Of a stretch of 64,000 nt of DNA, positions 52,880 to 64,000 are shown piece after piece. This stretch comes from Prorocentrum cordatum (taxonomy: Eukaryota > Sar > Dinophyceae > Prorocentrales > Prorocentraceae): contig CAUYUJ010015748.1 in NCBI GenBank assembly GCA_963575745.1, forward strand, positions 5,001-69,000, read 5' to 3'. Position 1 is the stretch's first letter, and every line of letters starts with the position of its first letter. The notes under the pieces were generated by a model. That model searched no databases. It saw only the letters and a program-made list of their open reading frames with translations, and was not told the origin of the DNA. Both the position numbers and the translations under genes were made by a program.

Positions 52880-54340
52880 CGACCTCGTCCTTCGACTTGC
52901 TGTAGCCGAAGTAGAGCAGGGAACTTTCGTCCTTCCATGGCCCTGAGAACGACGACGGCAGAGCGCTGTCGGGCACCGCCTCCCAGATCATGTAGCTCTC
53001 GCGCCTGCTATTGCTTCTGGTCGTGATCTGGCCGCGCTGACATATACTGGGACCGCGCTGGTCCTTTGCACTTATTGCAGGACTGGATACCGTCGAATTT
53101 CGCACCGATGAGCACGCCGCTGACAACATGCTGCACCAGCGTTCAGAGCGGCGGCGGGTTGCGCCCCGGGTTGGGCGGTGCGATGGCGCAATTGCGGTCC
53201 GCGCTCGAGTGGGCCAGGCCGTGCATCAATAACGCAGCTCCTGACTCCGCGATGTCCATCATCTGCTTGACTGTGTGTTTGACCCCGCGTTAGACGGCGT
53301 GCGTTTGGCTGCTGTGGCTCTTGTGGTTGAGGAGCCACACGAAGCCCGCGTGCGGCCGCTCCAGTATACCACTGCCAAGGAGCTGCCCTGGTAGACCCCG
53401 ATCAACTTGCGCGGTCCACGCCGGCCAGGATCGGCCTTCTTGTCGGGCTCGCGCCAGAAGTCTGCCTTCGCACCGTCGACGAGCTTGGCGCGATCCTGGG
53501 GCTTGAACTTCTGCATCTTGGTGCTCTGCGCCACGCAGAGCCTGCCCTCCACGATGCTCTGCAATATGGGCCCCTTGGCCATCGCGCGGAGGCGGATGGC
53601 CACCTCGATGGCGTCTCGCGCTGTCTCGAGCCCCGGCAGCTGCTGAGAGCGTCTTGACCTAAGGATCGTAAACCTCGCGAGGCTGGAAGCCCAGCAGCGC
53701 CTGAGTGGGTGCGTGGCTGATGTAGCTCAGCGTGCTGTTGGTGGCCCTGGCCACCTCGCCCGCCCGCCTGCGTAGGCGTCAAGTGGCGCCTATACGTTTG
53801 GACTGCGGCCCAGAGCTTATGAGCTCCAGTCCGCGCGATCTCGATCCTTCTCTCGGCGATGGGAGCTGCCGCGTGTCCTTGCGATCCTCCGGAGTCACGG
53901 GTGATGTCGGACTTTTCGCAGCACTTGCCGACGAGGTCGCTCGTGATGGCACTCTCTTGGTCTGTGGCCAGGTAGGTCATCGGGCCGAAGCGTCAGATCC
54001 AACTCTCGACGACAACTGCCGCCCACTCGTCGGCGGTATTCCGTGGAGGGTCTTCCGCCAGACGCCAGCGGATGCACTCGTCGACCAAGACGTTGAACGC
54101 CTTGTCAGAGATGAAGAAGAGGTCCGTCTGGACCCTGCGCCTTCACCTGCGGGCGGCCGGGCTTCCGCCTGCAGGCCGCGCATTCTTTGCAGTGTTCTAC
54201 GACGTTATCGACCATGCCGATGATGTCCTGGCCGTAGCCAGCTCGGTAGAGCATCTTCTTGAGCTCCATGGCTGCGGCGTGCCCGGACTTCGCGTGATTG
54301 CCGATGATGATGGCCTTCTCCTCCTTCGCGGATGCCATCG
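52880..54340 (-). pseudogene. Integrase of a Ty1/copia-like retrotransposon, broken
   Basis: The integrase inserts element DNA. Zinc-binding part (54338-54150): HAKSGHAAAMELKKMLYRAG, then HCKECAACRRKPGRP. Catalytic core in a shifted frame: QTDLFFISDKAFNVLVDE (first Asp), TDQESAITSDL (second Asp, about 53950), GGSQGHAAAPIAERRIEIAR (Glu, about 53855), so the DDE triad is present. A TGA stands between SWI and RFGP at about 53985. A further shift leads to NSTLSYISHAPTQALLGFQP, another to RKLIGVYQGSSLAVVYWSGR, the usual C-terminal domain. At least three frame breaks make it inactive. The polymerase part that should follow is not recognisable. Confidence 0.82.
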
Positions 54341-55560
54341 GGTCTCGAAGCGCCGCCTGGGCGTCTGAGCTGCCTTGAGAGCGAAGCTGGGCTCGAAGTA
54401 GGTTGGCAGGGCCACTGCCTCAGGTGGTGGTGCGGCTAAGCCAGCGGGCGCTGCAGGTGCTGCCGCTGCTGACGCAGCTACCGCCGCGGCTGCTGCTCCG
54501 CCTGCAGGTGGTGGCTGCAGACTCGACACTGGGGGGTGTGGCCCAGGAGGGGATGTTGGTCCTGCTGGCGCGTCGGCTTCCTAATCTGGCGCACCTCCAG
54601 GCGGTGCGCCTTGACGTCTTGGCGCGAACCTGCATCCCGCTCAGCGCGCGCGGGGCTGTCGGCTCCGAGTTGCCGTCGGCCAGCTTCCTGGGGGGACCAT
54701 GGCAGCGCCTCTCGCAGCTCCAGAGGTGCGCGTAGAAGATCTCGGCGCCGTCCATGACCTCTCCGACCGTCAGATGATCTTAGATGTCGCGCGCGATGGC
54801 CGTCACCATCGGCCATGGGTAGACAGCCGCTGCAGCTGTCTCGTTGATGCAGGTGCTTGAGACGGAGCCCTGCAGGACGGAGTGCTCGCCGCTCTTCGAG
54901 TCGCCCTGCCGCCTCGGTAAAATTCATTCCGGGCTGATATTGACCATGCGCAGGAAGGTTGGCATCTTCGCTGCAGCACATGCTGACGGATCGAACGCCC
55001 CAGCCTGGCGCCGGTCGAGGTGCCCGCGCCCGCCGAGCTGCGGGATCGTTTCGAGCGGCGAGGTCTTGAGAATGCAAGGGCTTCTGGGATGCTCGGGGGC
55101 TCCAGCTCGACCATCTCGTGATGCCTTTGATAGCCGTTGGGCGACCCGCTGCACGTCTGGGCGTTGCGCCTGACGAGCAGTCTGCAGCTGCGAGGCGCCG
55201 TCGCGGTAAAGGGCAACAGGGCGGGCGTCGCGGCGGCCAGAACTCCACTTGACTGGCGAACTCCTCATCGATCTTGTCGACGAAATCTCGGCGAGACTTC
55301 CGTCGTGGATCTCGGCCCCGGCCGCGTCTGAAATCTCGAGGAGAGCTGATTGCCGATCCAGATATGTAAATGCACAGCGTAAGACGTCCGGAGCCACTCA
55401 TGCTCTCAAGCAAGTCCAGGTCGCGGTAGTCATTGAGGACTCGCCGACGTCGCCCGCCCGCGCTGTCGGGAGCGATGGCGACCAGAGCGCTGAAGTAGTA
55501 GAACTCTCCAGGCACGCAGCGCGGCCAGGCATTCACGTCGGGCGTGTCCTCCCGCAAGCG
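54341..55560 (-). other. Coding-like DNA upstream of the integrase, unassigned
   Basis: Long minus-strand frames with ordinary composition, including RRDFVDKIDEEFASQVEFW near 55260. By position they could be decayed gag or protease of the same element, but I see no protease Asp-motif or zinc knuckle. Confidence 0.35.
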
Positions 55561-55622
55561 ATTATATATATATATATATGTTTTATATGTGTATATATAT
55601 ATATATCAAGGCTATATAAAAA
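55561..55622. repeat. AT dinucleotide tract
   Basis: TATATA runs either side of TGTTTTATATGTG, followed by CTATATAAAAAAAAGCGC. Confidence 0.95.
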
Positions 55623-56689
55623 AAAGCGCTTCGAAGCGTCAAAGCATGCTGTTTTCCGATGGTTATAAAGACACTTTTAAACATATTTGGGGGCATATTC
55701 CAAGCGTGCCATGGCAAAGTCGCCATCCTTGCTGGAGGGTAGCCTTGCTTCCGCGATTTCCCCCTCGCGTGGTTCGGCGCGCGTAAAATGCACGGCGCCC
55801 TGCGCCGCGTAGATTATGGCCGCTTTGATTCCGCTACGAAAGAAACTCGATGCGCATTCAATGGCTTCGCGTCCGCGCGAGAGCGAACCGACTCCGCTGC
55901 GCGCTCAGCCGACGCCGCGCGGCTCGTTGCCACTGGGCTCGCCTCGAGGACAAGCGACAGACGCAGCGCGTGCCTTGGGGGCGCGCGAGGAGGGCCACCA
56001 GGAAACAGCCAATCCACGTGTGTAGACGACCCAAAGGCAAACGCTGATCGCAACGCGCGCAGATTGCAAGCGAGAAGCGCCGCACATTTAAATAAGGGTC
56101 CGCGGGGGCTGGCGGAACGCCGCGAGCTCGTCCTTTGATTGATCGGTCGATCGGTCAATCTTCCGATCGACTGATCGACTGGCCCCCTTTCCCCACGCCC
56201 TCCTCCCTCCCGTGCCAATTTGTATATGCCTGTCAATGAAACGAGGGCGGGTGCGCAGGGAAACTGGGTCCCAAAATGGATGCAATAGTCTTGGCTTTTT
56301 TTCCGTCTGGAAGCTGCGCGAGGCGCGCGGGGCGCATCGCGCCCTTGATGCGCGCGCGCGCGTTGAAAGCCAGTCCCCAGCGGGATCGGGGCACGCAGAA
56401 TGAGGTCGCGACGCATCTGAGGCGCGGAACGACATGCGCTCGGCTACAGAGCGGCACGCTGTTCAGCCCACGTGGGCACCGCATCAGCAGAGCGCGTCGC
56501 GCGTTTGGCAACCCTGACGCAGGGCATCTGAACCGCTAGCGAGCCCACTACATCACATGCCGCAGCGGCGCGATTTCGGGTGAAGGGGGGAGGGGAGGGG
56601 GGCATTACTACTAGAATTTTGCGTTCTCGAGAAAAGGCCACGAGGCCCACCTCGCGGCAATGCTTTCCGGATCACACGCGGTGGCCTCT
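55623..56689. other. No gene recognised
   Basis: Mixed DNA with a GATCGGTCGATCGGTC / GATCGACTGATCGACTGG segment near 56138-56182. No coding match. Confidence 0.45.
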
Positions 56690-57230
56690 CCTGGGAGACT
56701 TGGAACTGTCGAAGATGGTAACGCGCTGCGTCCTGGGATGTTTTAATGTTTCGCAAATGGTCGGTGAGCGTCTCCTGCAGCACGTTGAGATATCAGTGGT
56801 CGCCGCGGGGACATACCTGGAAGATTTTGAAATTTCGCATGTGGCAGGGGAACATCTTCGAAATATTCTCCAACTTCGCAAATTGCACTGGCGCGTCTCT
56901 GGAGTATCTCAAACATTCGCGCATTGGGAGATCCTTGGAGTAGTTTTGGGATTTCGCAGATGGCACTGGAATGTATATGGAGTATGTTCTTACATTTCGC
57001 AGATTGCACTAGCGTATCCTTGGGGTACTCTGAAGTTTCGCATACTGCATTGGCATATCTTTGGAACAGTTTGAAGTTTCTCAAATGGCGCTGGATTGTT
57101 ATATTGAATATGTTTGGGTATGTTTGGAGCATAGCGGAAATATTTTGGGAGCGCGAGAAATCGGCGGGTGCATTTTCGGAGCATGATGAAGCATTGGGAA
57201 CCAGCGGGGAATATTTTGAAAGTGCTTGAG
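56690..57230 (+). repeat. 42-bp minisatellite
   Basis: About twelve units, 39-45 bp apart, marked by TTTCGCAGATGGCACTGG and TTTGGAGTATTTTG-like segments (starts near 56871, 56909, 56950, 56993, 57034, 57077). Confidence 0.88.
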
Positions 57231-58085
57231 ATGTGCGAGATGTATGGATGGAGCATGTTGCGCGCGCGTTGTGCTTAAAAACCTCCAGTGGAACATTTTG
57301 CGCGGTTGGCGAGCGCGCGACATACTGCGCGGGTGTATTTTGTTAACTCACGGGGTATGTCGGGCACTCGCTCTGGGTATCCGAGATACTACTGCTGCAC
57401 CGGCGACGGCGCCTGTCTGCGCTCTGGACGCCCCGCCAGCGACGATTGCGGAGCGCCGCAGGCTCCCGGCCCTGCTGTGCTACGCACGCGCTGTTCCCAC
57501 CGATCTGCGCACGTGAGTATATGTATATAGACGCGCACGCGTGCGCAAGTAGGCATGTTGCCCCGCCCTGGTCGAACGCGCCCCACTCGCCCCCGCGCGA
57601 TCCGCGCGGCCGCCTTGCCGATCCAATGAACAGAGATAATGTTTGCTGCGCTTGTAAGATTATATGCAAATGTGGACATGTAGCCCCAATCGTACTTTGC
57701 CCCGTCACAGGCCTAATTGCACCCTGATCTACTCTACCCCACTACAACGGGTTATGCAATCCTCCTTTACTCTTCTATATAAAGATTGGTGACTGTCTAC
57801 CTGACATTTCTACGCCAACTCAGATTCTGCCCTACTCGGAACCGCCGTAACTTATCCTGCGCCCAATTGCAATCAACCTGACTCACGGACACCCTCCAGT
57901 CCGCGCCTGCAATGCTCCACCTCAACTCCTATCCACTCATATCTACTCGACGAAGGCATCAAAGAGGTCATGCCCTGTCTGGCCAGGATTGCCCCTCGCG
58001 CAATTAATGTGCCTCGCGTGATTGCCGAAAGAAACCCGATGGCCGAACTTGGGAAGCGCCTGCTCATGCGCGCCGCCCTTGCCGA
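57231..58085. other. No gene recognised
   Basis: Unassigned; moderate GC, no repeat family identified. Confidence 0.4.
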
Positions 58086-58172
58086 GAGGGAGTAGGGTGG
58101 GTGGGGGGGGGGGGGATGCATAAGGATGGCGAGCAGGAGCGAGGGGGTAAAGAGGGGGGGGGGGGGGGGGAT
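58086..58172. repeat. Poly-G runs
   Basis: G-runs at about 58099-58114 and 58154-58170, separated by AGGAGCGAGGGGG. Confidence 0.9.
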
Positions 58173-59689
58173 CTTGCAGCGAGATCTTCAAGGCCAGCGG
58201 CCGCATAGACTGGTCGGGCGGACTTCGTGGATGTGCGTAACAATGCGGGAAAAAAGCAGGCGTCCAAATCTGCAGGTCCACTGTCGGCTGTCCAGAAGGT
58301 GCTCGTCGAATTGCTCACGCTGCGCGCGAAGCTAATCGCAGCGCTGTGCCATCCAATCCACGTCGGCAGCGCGCGGTCGAAAAATAATGGCGCACGTTGC
58401 GCAAGCCGCGTCGCCATAGGTGCGACCCTCTGCTGCAGCGCGATCGCGCGCGCTGCCGCCGAAGTGCGGCGAAGCAGATAATGGCGGTGCCGCGCGGCGC
58501 ATCGCGTTTTCTCAGCCGCGTGCATCGCGCGTTCGCCTAGCCAATTTCCAAAAAACTATTCCCATATTGTTTCTGGAGCAATTGTGAGCACAGCATGAGC
58601 AATCGCCGCAATATTATGTTTCGACCATTTTTAATTTTCATCCAGTGGCGGGACATGCCCAACATAACCAGACATCCTGGGAGTAGGCGTGGCCCGGCGC
58701 TCCAGACTGAAGGGGGCGTGGAACTTCGATGTGCCCTCGGTCGCTTAAAACCTGGGTGTTCTGGCGAGAACAGTGATGCCGCTGCTGGTGAGATGTGTCT
58801 GGTGAAAGCTGCGTTTCAATCTGCTGCTCGATGCTGCAGGCTGAGGGTGCCGATGCTGTCGGAGGTTCATGAACGAGTCCAGTGCCCGTCTTTTCGGCCT
58901 CTGCTTGTGGCGGACCTTCGATCTCAGACTTGTTGCGACTTGTTGTGCCAGGGCGCCCGCTCGACGTTGGCCTCGACGCCTCGCTGGCACCTCAAGCCAA
59001 TGGCGCTTCAACATATCGCAAAACTCGACATGCTCGTCCGCGCAATCTCGAGCAGTCTGCTGGAGCCTATCTGTCGGGCAGGTAGTGAGTCGAGTCGGCG
59101 GGGGGGATGCGCGCTACTGGCGCTCATGGTGGTTGCGCCTCCGTCTGCCAGGAGCTGGAAAAATCATGATGCCGTCGCGGTTGTTGTAGACGCCGCAAGC
59201 TGCCGACGCGCTGCAATCCACCGTGCTGCGCATCGGCGAGCGCGGCATCAGTCCAAGACGCGATGGCCCTTGACTGCCAATCAAGTCCGTCGAAGAGGTA
59301 GCCCCCGGAAGACCGGGGACTTCAAGTGGCGGGGCGCGCGCTCGACTCCAGTGGGCATCGCGTCCGAGGGGCCGAGGGTCACCTCGCTCATGGCGCCCGT
59401 CGGCTCTGCGACCTTGTCCAAGAAGATGCGCGGCGCGTCTGTGCCCATGAGAGCTCAAGATGCTGCAGCATCAACTGGGGGCCCTGGCCGATCTTCGCCT
59501 TGGGCCGCGTGCTCGGCGCCGAACTGCTCGCCAGTTGCAGGAAAGTTCAACGCCGCGTCGAAGGTGGCCATCGTCAACGAAATCGACTTCCGCAAGATGG
59601 GTCCTGCAGATGGTCGCACTGATCCTGATGGCGATGCTGATCGGCCCCGTGCGGGCGCAGTCGGAAAGTTGAATATCGCAGTCTGTTCA
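58173..59689. other. No gene firmly recognised
   Basis: Could include decayed protease or integrase of the copia-like element whose gag lies to the right, but no diagnostic motif was found on the minus strand. Confidence 0.4.
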
Positions 59690-61129
59690 AGTGGCGAGGC
59701 TGCCGCCTGAGCCATGCCGAGCGTCGCGCCATGATGAACGCTGCGCATAGAGGGCGCGGCGATCGCCGGCCTGGCCGGGAGAATCTGCGCAAGCGAACCC
59801 AGAGAGAGCAACTCGGACCCCGGTGCAATCGCATCTCCGTCGCAGCCAGTAGTCATGCCATGAGTGAACCATGCGCTTTCGCCACGATTGTCCTCGTTCT
59901 GCAATGGCGAAACCCTCGTCGTAGTAACTGTTGACCGTGCCATTCCTCTTGCACTTCTGACCATGAGACTTGTTGCGCCAAGCCTCGCCGCAAACTTTGC
60001 CGCCATGCTTGCTGCCGCTCTTGGACTTGCCCCGATGCTGCTTGCCTTCGCTGCTACTGCGATACTTGCCCCTGCCGTCGTTCTTGCCGCGGCAGTCGCT
60101 CGGTGGCTTGGACGAGTGCGTCTTTCGCGTAATCGTGAAGCGGCGACGCGCATGTCGCGCAACCATTTTTTGAGTTTGTCTTGCCGCCTGAGCTCTTACT
60201 GCGACTGCGCCCCCTCTTGCCGCGTACACGTGACGTGCCGCGTCCTCGACCTCCGCCGTAGTCGTCCTCCTCTGCTTGTTCCGCTGGGTCCTCGTCGTTG
60301 TGGGCGCCTTCGTCTGCGCGGCCTTTCCAATCGGCGCCTGCTCCGTGCCAGTAGCCTTCCTGCCACCCGTCGTCGTAGCCGACCCAGGACCACGATACAT
60401 CAGTTGCTCGAGTCTCAAGGCTGTCGTACTCCGACCAAATGTCGCCCCAGTAGACTGCCTCGGCTGCCCGGTACTGAAAGACCACGGGCGGAATTGAAAA
60501 GGGCGCTCCCTGGAACTCGTGATTGGCCGTTTCCTGCATGAGTGCTGCGAGCTCGGGGATAGGATTGAGATCGCCTTGTGTCTGCATGCGTAGGTCGGTT
60601 CTCATGCGCTGGGAGAGCCCAGACATTTGCAACAACATGAAACTCTTGTCTACGCTGTTGAGCTGCATGCCTCCTTTGCCCGCAGCCTGATCATGGTCGT
60701 GGTCAATGACACGGTAACCATATCATGATCTTGAACTTCAGACTCGCCAACCAGTAGATCCATGAGAAGGGCAACTCCTGCTGATTCTGCGGGGTGCATG
60801 ACACCATTGGCATCTTGCCACTATGGATGTGATGGTTGCGTTAATAGCTCGTCTACTTCCATCTCACGTCTAGCTCCCGCTGCAAAGTCCAGCCGATATG
60901 GTTCCATCTTCGCCGCTCGTTGGAAATCAGCGCCTCCCAGGCGCTCTGCCGTTGCTGGCCCTGCTGCATGTTTTGGCAACTCCGTTTGTCTCCACTACAG
61001 CCTGATCAGCTAGATGTCGCTGCGCAGCGGGTGCTGAGAAGTGCCCGGCCGCCATCCAGGCGGCGTGTTCTTGTTGAGCGTGTCAAGCGGGATGCCGCTG
61101 CCGCTGCCTGAGGTGTCTCCGTAGTCCAT
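59690..61129 (-). pseudogene. Gag of a Ty1/copia-like retrotransposon, decayed
   Basis: Gag proteins form the particle that holds element RNA. From the ATG at 61129 the frame reads MDYGDTSGSGSGIPLDTLNK with TPPGWRPGTSQHPLRSDI, then meets TAG stops. Shifted frames give AGPATAERLGGADFQRAAK. A 204-codon frame, 60668-60054, starts MQLNSVDKSFMLLQMSGLSQ, the typical core, then Tyr/Asp-rich and Arg/Lys/Gly-rich tracts. The zinc knuckle reads CATCASPLHDYAKD, so Asp replaces the expected last Cys. It is inactive. It may belong to the same family as the integrase at 53-54 kb, but 5 kb of other DNA separates them. Confidence 0.68.
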
Positions 61130-61479
61130 GGCGAAGTACTTGTGCTCGCCGAGCCAAGTGTCGATGATGAGGGTGATGAAAATATATGAAGCCGCTGCTG
61201 CTATCGCGTGCGCGATGCACGGTTTTTGCTCGCGTACTTGTGCTGCTGCTCAACGGACACGTAGATGTCGCAATCGACGCTGTGCCAGAAACAAACGGTG
61301 AAGCTGAAGGCAGGAGACGGCGAGTCTCAAAGCTAGCAGAGTTAGTTTTGCCACCGCTAGTTGTCGAATCCTATGGCTTGAGCCACAACGGTGAATGATA
61401 GTTGGGTGAACATTCGAAGGTGTCACGATTGGTTCTGGAGCCTCTTACCCACAACACATAAATGATTACATTTTTTGGG
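61130..61479. other. Possible leader remnant, otherwise no gene
   Basis: TTGTGGCTCAAG (minus strand, 61388-61377) matches 11 of the last 12 DinoSL bases, preceded by CCG. It lies about 250 bases upstream of the gag ATG. Too short to be sure. Confidence 0.3.
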
Positions 61480-61665
61480 GGAAAGGGGAGGAAAGGAGAG
61501 GGAGGGGAAGGGAAGGGGGGGGGGGGAAGAAGGGGAGAGGTGGGCTCTGGAGACTCTGTCGCGTAGCGGTCTGGTGGAAACTCCCCTCCTCCGCCTCGGC
61601 TTCGAGAAAGAAGCGGGGGAAGAGGAGGAGGAGGATGAGGATGAGGAGGACCCGTGGAAACCCAA
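61480..61665. repeat. G-rich and GGA tract
   Basis: GGGGAAGGGG runs at 61495-61540 and GGAGGATGAGGATGAGG at 61624-61650. Confidence 0.85.
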
Positions 61666-61977
61666 GAATCATCAACGATGTTGGGATAAACCCTCCCTCC
61701 AAACTCCCTCTTCATTAGCCTCATACAACGGTTCGTTTCCACTGAGGGAACTGCCTCGCTAGAAGACAACAGTTCGAATATCCTGGAACGTGCTAAAACA
61801 TGTTCTCGGGATTTCAAGGCCACGTATCAACCTACTTGCTGCGTCTTGACGATCCAGAATCGTGCCAAAACGCCATGTGTGGGACTTCAACGCAGCGAGC
61901 CAACATAACTGTTGCGCCCAGATAATCTGGAATCTTTTCGAAAACATAATTTACTGGTGCACTGATCATAGGAACCC
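61666..61977. other. No gene recognised
   Basis: Transitional DNA. The last 80 bases resemble a decayed 83-bp unit. Confidence 0.45.
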
Positions 61978-62495
61978 GTGAAACTCTTGCAATGTTTTAG
62001 AACGAATGCGCGCGGCGCCAAGGCGAAAACCGCATTTTGAAAAGGAACCGCCCTCGAAACGTGAAACTTTTGCAAATTTTGTAAACGAATGTGCGCGGCG
62101 CGAAAGCGTGAGCCACTTTTGAAAACCGACCGCCATCAATCCGTGAAGCTCTTGCAAATGTTTAAAACGAATGTGCGCGGCGCTGAGGCGCGAGTCACAT
62201 TTTGAAAAAGGAGTCGCCCTCAATCCGCGAAGCTCTTGCAATTTTGTAAAACGAATGCGCGCGGCGCGAAGGCGAAAACCACATTTTGAAAACGACCCGC
62301 CCGCAATCCGTGAACCTATTGCGAATGTTTAAAAAGAATGTGCGCGGCGCTAAGGCGAGAGCCACAGTCTGAAAAAGGAACCGCCCTCAATCAGTGAAGC
62401 TGTTGCACATGTTGAAAACGAATATGCGCGTCGGCGCTAAGGCGAGAGCCACATTTTGATAACCACCCGCCCTCCATCTGTGAAACGGTTGTCAC
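61978..62495 (-). repeat. 83-bp repeat family, clean array (inverted)
   Basis: Six full units start at 61978, 62061, 62143, 62227, 62310 and 62394, so the period is 82-84 bp. Each reads GTGAAGCTCTTGCAAATG, AAAACGAATGTGCGCGGCGC, AAGGCGAGAGCCACATTTTG, then an AACGACCGCCCTCAATCC-like segment. It is the reverse complement of the arrays at 7.6-9.2 and 30.8-31.2 kb. Confidence 0.93.
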
Positions 62496-63175
62496 TTTAG
62501 AAGCTTCAGAATCGTACATGGTGAGGGAGTCTCACGCGAAACGTCCGGCCCGGCCTAAAAACTGGCCTCGGGGTGCGACAGGGAGGACTAATTCATAAGG
62601 AGAAGGAATACAGGACGAGGAGGAGGAGGAAGAGGAGAAGGAGGAGGAGGAGGAGGAGGAGGAGGAGAAGGAGGAATTGCCATCGCTCGGACGTCCATTC
62701 CCCGTGCATTGTTCGGTTTCTCGCCTGTTTTTTTGGAGGGTCGCGAGATAATCCAATATGCTCCTCGATGGCCATCGCCGAGAAACCCAGCACACGTCCG
62801 AGCGATGCCAAGCCCCTGAGCTCGCCGAGCGGGACACGGGGAAGGAACACGGCAGCATGTCTCTCGTAACCTGGTCACCACACTGAGCAAGAGCCATACC
62901 AGGAAGGGCCGAGTATACCTGCAATCGGCTGAACCACAACTCGGATGGGTAGAGGGCGAAGAGGAGGGAGGAAAAAGGTGCGGGGGGGAGGGCGAGAAGG
63001 TCTGGGTCGCTCAACGATGAAATGGGGCAGTGTCGTTATCAGTGGTGACTGATGGGGGCGCCCGCAACGACATGCGAATCTCTGATATGCTCCGCCCGTC
63101 TCTCCCCGCATGTTGGCTTCATTACAATGCTACGTTCTCCCTCGTGTGCAACGCGCACGCGCGTCGTCCGCGGAG
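62496..63175. other. No gene; GGA tract and a short inverted repeat
   Basis: GGA tract at about 62610-62675. Right after it CATCGCTCGGACGT (62680) faces ACGTCCGAGCGATG (62803), an exact 14-bp inverted pair about 110 bases apart. Confidence 0.6.
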
Positions 63176-63725
63176 GGGAAGACGGGATGGCGGGGGAGGG
63201 GGACGAGGGAGGGGACAGAGGGGAGAGGGGGGGAGGAGGGAAAGAAAAGGGGGGGGGGGGGGGAAGGGGCGGAGGGGGAAGGACGGAGGACGGACGCGAC
63301 GGGGACGAGAGAGGGCCAGATCCTCTGCGCGCGCAGCCTCTCGTGCGGGGCGGGCCCTCCAGCGCCGCGCGCGCGCTCCGCCCGTCGAGGGGCGGGGGGC
63401 CACGCCCCGGGCGAACTCGGGCGATGGCCCGCGCGGGCGAAAGAGCCAGCCCCCCCTCCCCCCCATCCCCCCCCCTTCTGCCTGCCCCCATCCAGCCCCT
63501 TCCTCTCCCCCCCCCATTCTTCCGCCCTCCCCTCCTCCTGTGCCCTCCTCTGCGCCCCCTCCCCCAGCCCTCTCCCTCGTCTCTCTCCTTCCCCCCCCTC
63601 CTTCCTCCCCCCCCCCCCCCTCTACACCTCCCTTTCGCCCCGCCCCCCCCTCCTCCCTCCCCCGCCCCTCCTCTCCCCCCCCCATCTCCTCCCCTCCCCC
63701 CCCTCCCCCCCCCCCCCCCTTCGCG
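63176..63725. repeat. G-rich tract facing a C-rich tract
   Basis: Poly-G and GGA runs at 63176-63310 and poly-C/CCT runs at 63450-63720, separated by about 140 bp. Confidence 0.9.
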
Positions 63726-64000
63726 GCACCTGTGCCACTGGGCGCCCTTCTCAGGAAAACAAATGGGTCGCAGCCCGGTCGTCAACCCTGTTTGCCCGTA
63801 GGAGACAGGGGGGGCAGAAAACTGCGCCTCGTCGCCATGTTTTCCCACCCCTTGCGGTGGCCTGGCACGTACACCGCGTGCGCCTGGGCGGGTGGGGGGT
63901 CCCCTGCGGGGGGGGCCCATGGGTGGATCCACACCCGTTCTTCCCACGGCCAGGGTCCCCTGCCCTGGCGTGCGTGGGGGTCTGCGGCCGCCCAGGGGAG
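63726..64000. other. No gene recognised
   Basis: GC-rich DNA with small G/C-run palindromes (63897-63922). Nothing coding. Confidence 0.4.

Overview
The window looks like nuclear DNA of a dinoflagellate. On the minus strand at 17431-17452 there is a 21-of-22 match to the dinoflagellate trans-spliced leader (DinoSL), which no other eukaryotic group is known to use, and weaker leader relics occur at 41.8, 44.5 and perhaps 61.4 kb. The DNA is GC-rich, coding matter is very sparse, and most of the length is micro- and minisatellites plus decayed retroelements. I cannot resolve the genus from the sequence.

The one ordinary host gene I can support is a DUF1810-family gene on the minus strand, split into short exons scattered over about 34 kb: 34320-34442, 28393-28443, 22270-22373 and about 503-543. 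The exons follow the family's conserved motifs in order, the reading phases agree, and every junction has AG before it and G after it. Two introns begin with GA, a documented dinoflagellate donor type. If this is right, most of 0.5-34.3 kb is intron, and the transposons and satellites there are intronic cargo. The last part of the domain, the first exon(s) and a possible microexon were not found.

Left part (1-11 kb): trinucleotide arrays; an 87-bp minisatellite interrupted by a symmetrical composite of other satellites; an 83-bp repeat family; scattered copies of an about 170-bp repeat (family A). At 11.05-17.45 kb lies an apparently full-length LINE (ORF1 coiled coil, ORF2 with endonuclease, reverse transcriptase and zinc knuckle), starting at the leader sequence and flanked by a 17-bp direct repeat inside GAG microsatellite. 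At 17.9-21.2 kb are a 117-bp (39-codon) tandem repeat and a frame-broken hydrophobic coding-like region. At 22-31 kb are intronic arrays, an ammonium-transporter pseudogene fragment and a pair of adjacent perfect palindromes. At 31-39 kb are a 1.45-kb CCA tract, more family A copies and purine/pyrimidine tracts.

Right part (39-64 kb): an internally deleted LINE with a leader relic (39.2-41.8 kb); an unidentified, possibly retroposed ORF pair with a leader relic (43.1-44.5 kb); a 90-bp minisatellite; a TG tract; a degenerate LINE truncated within its endonuclease (48.0-52.66 kb); integrase remnants of a Ty1/copia-like element (52.9-54.3 kb); a 42-bp minisatellite; a degenerate copia-type gag (59.7-61.1 kb); and an inverted array of the 83-bp family. 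All recognised coding matter, host and mobile, is on the minus strand. All three LINEs abut GGA/GAG tracts at both ends, which suggests insertion into such tracts.
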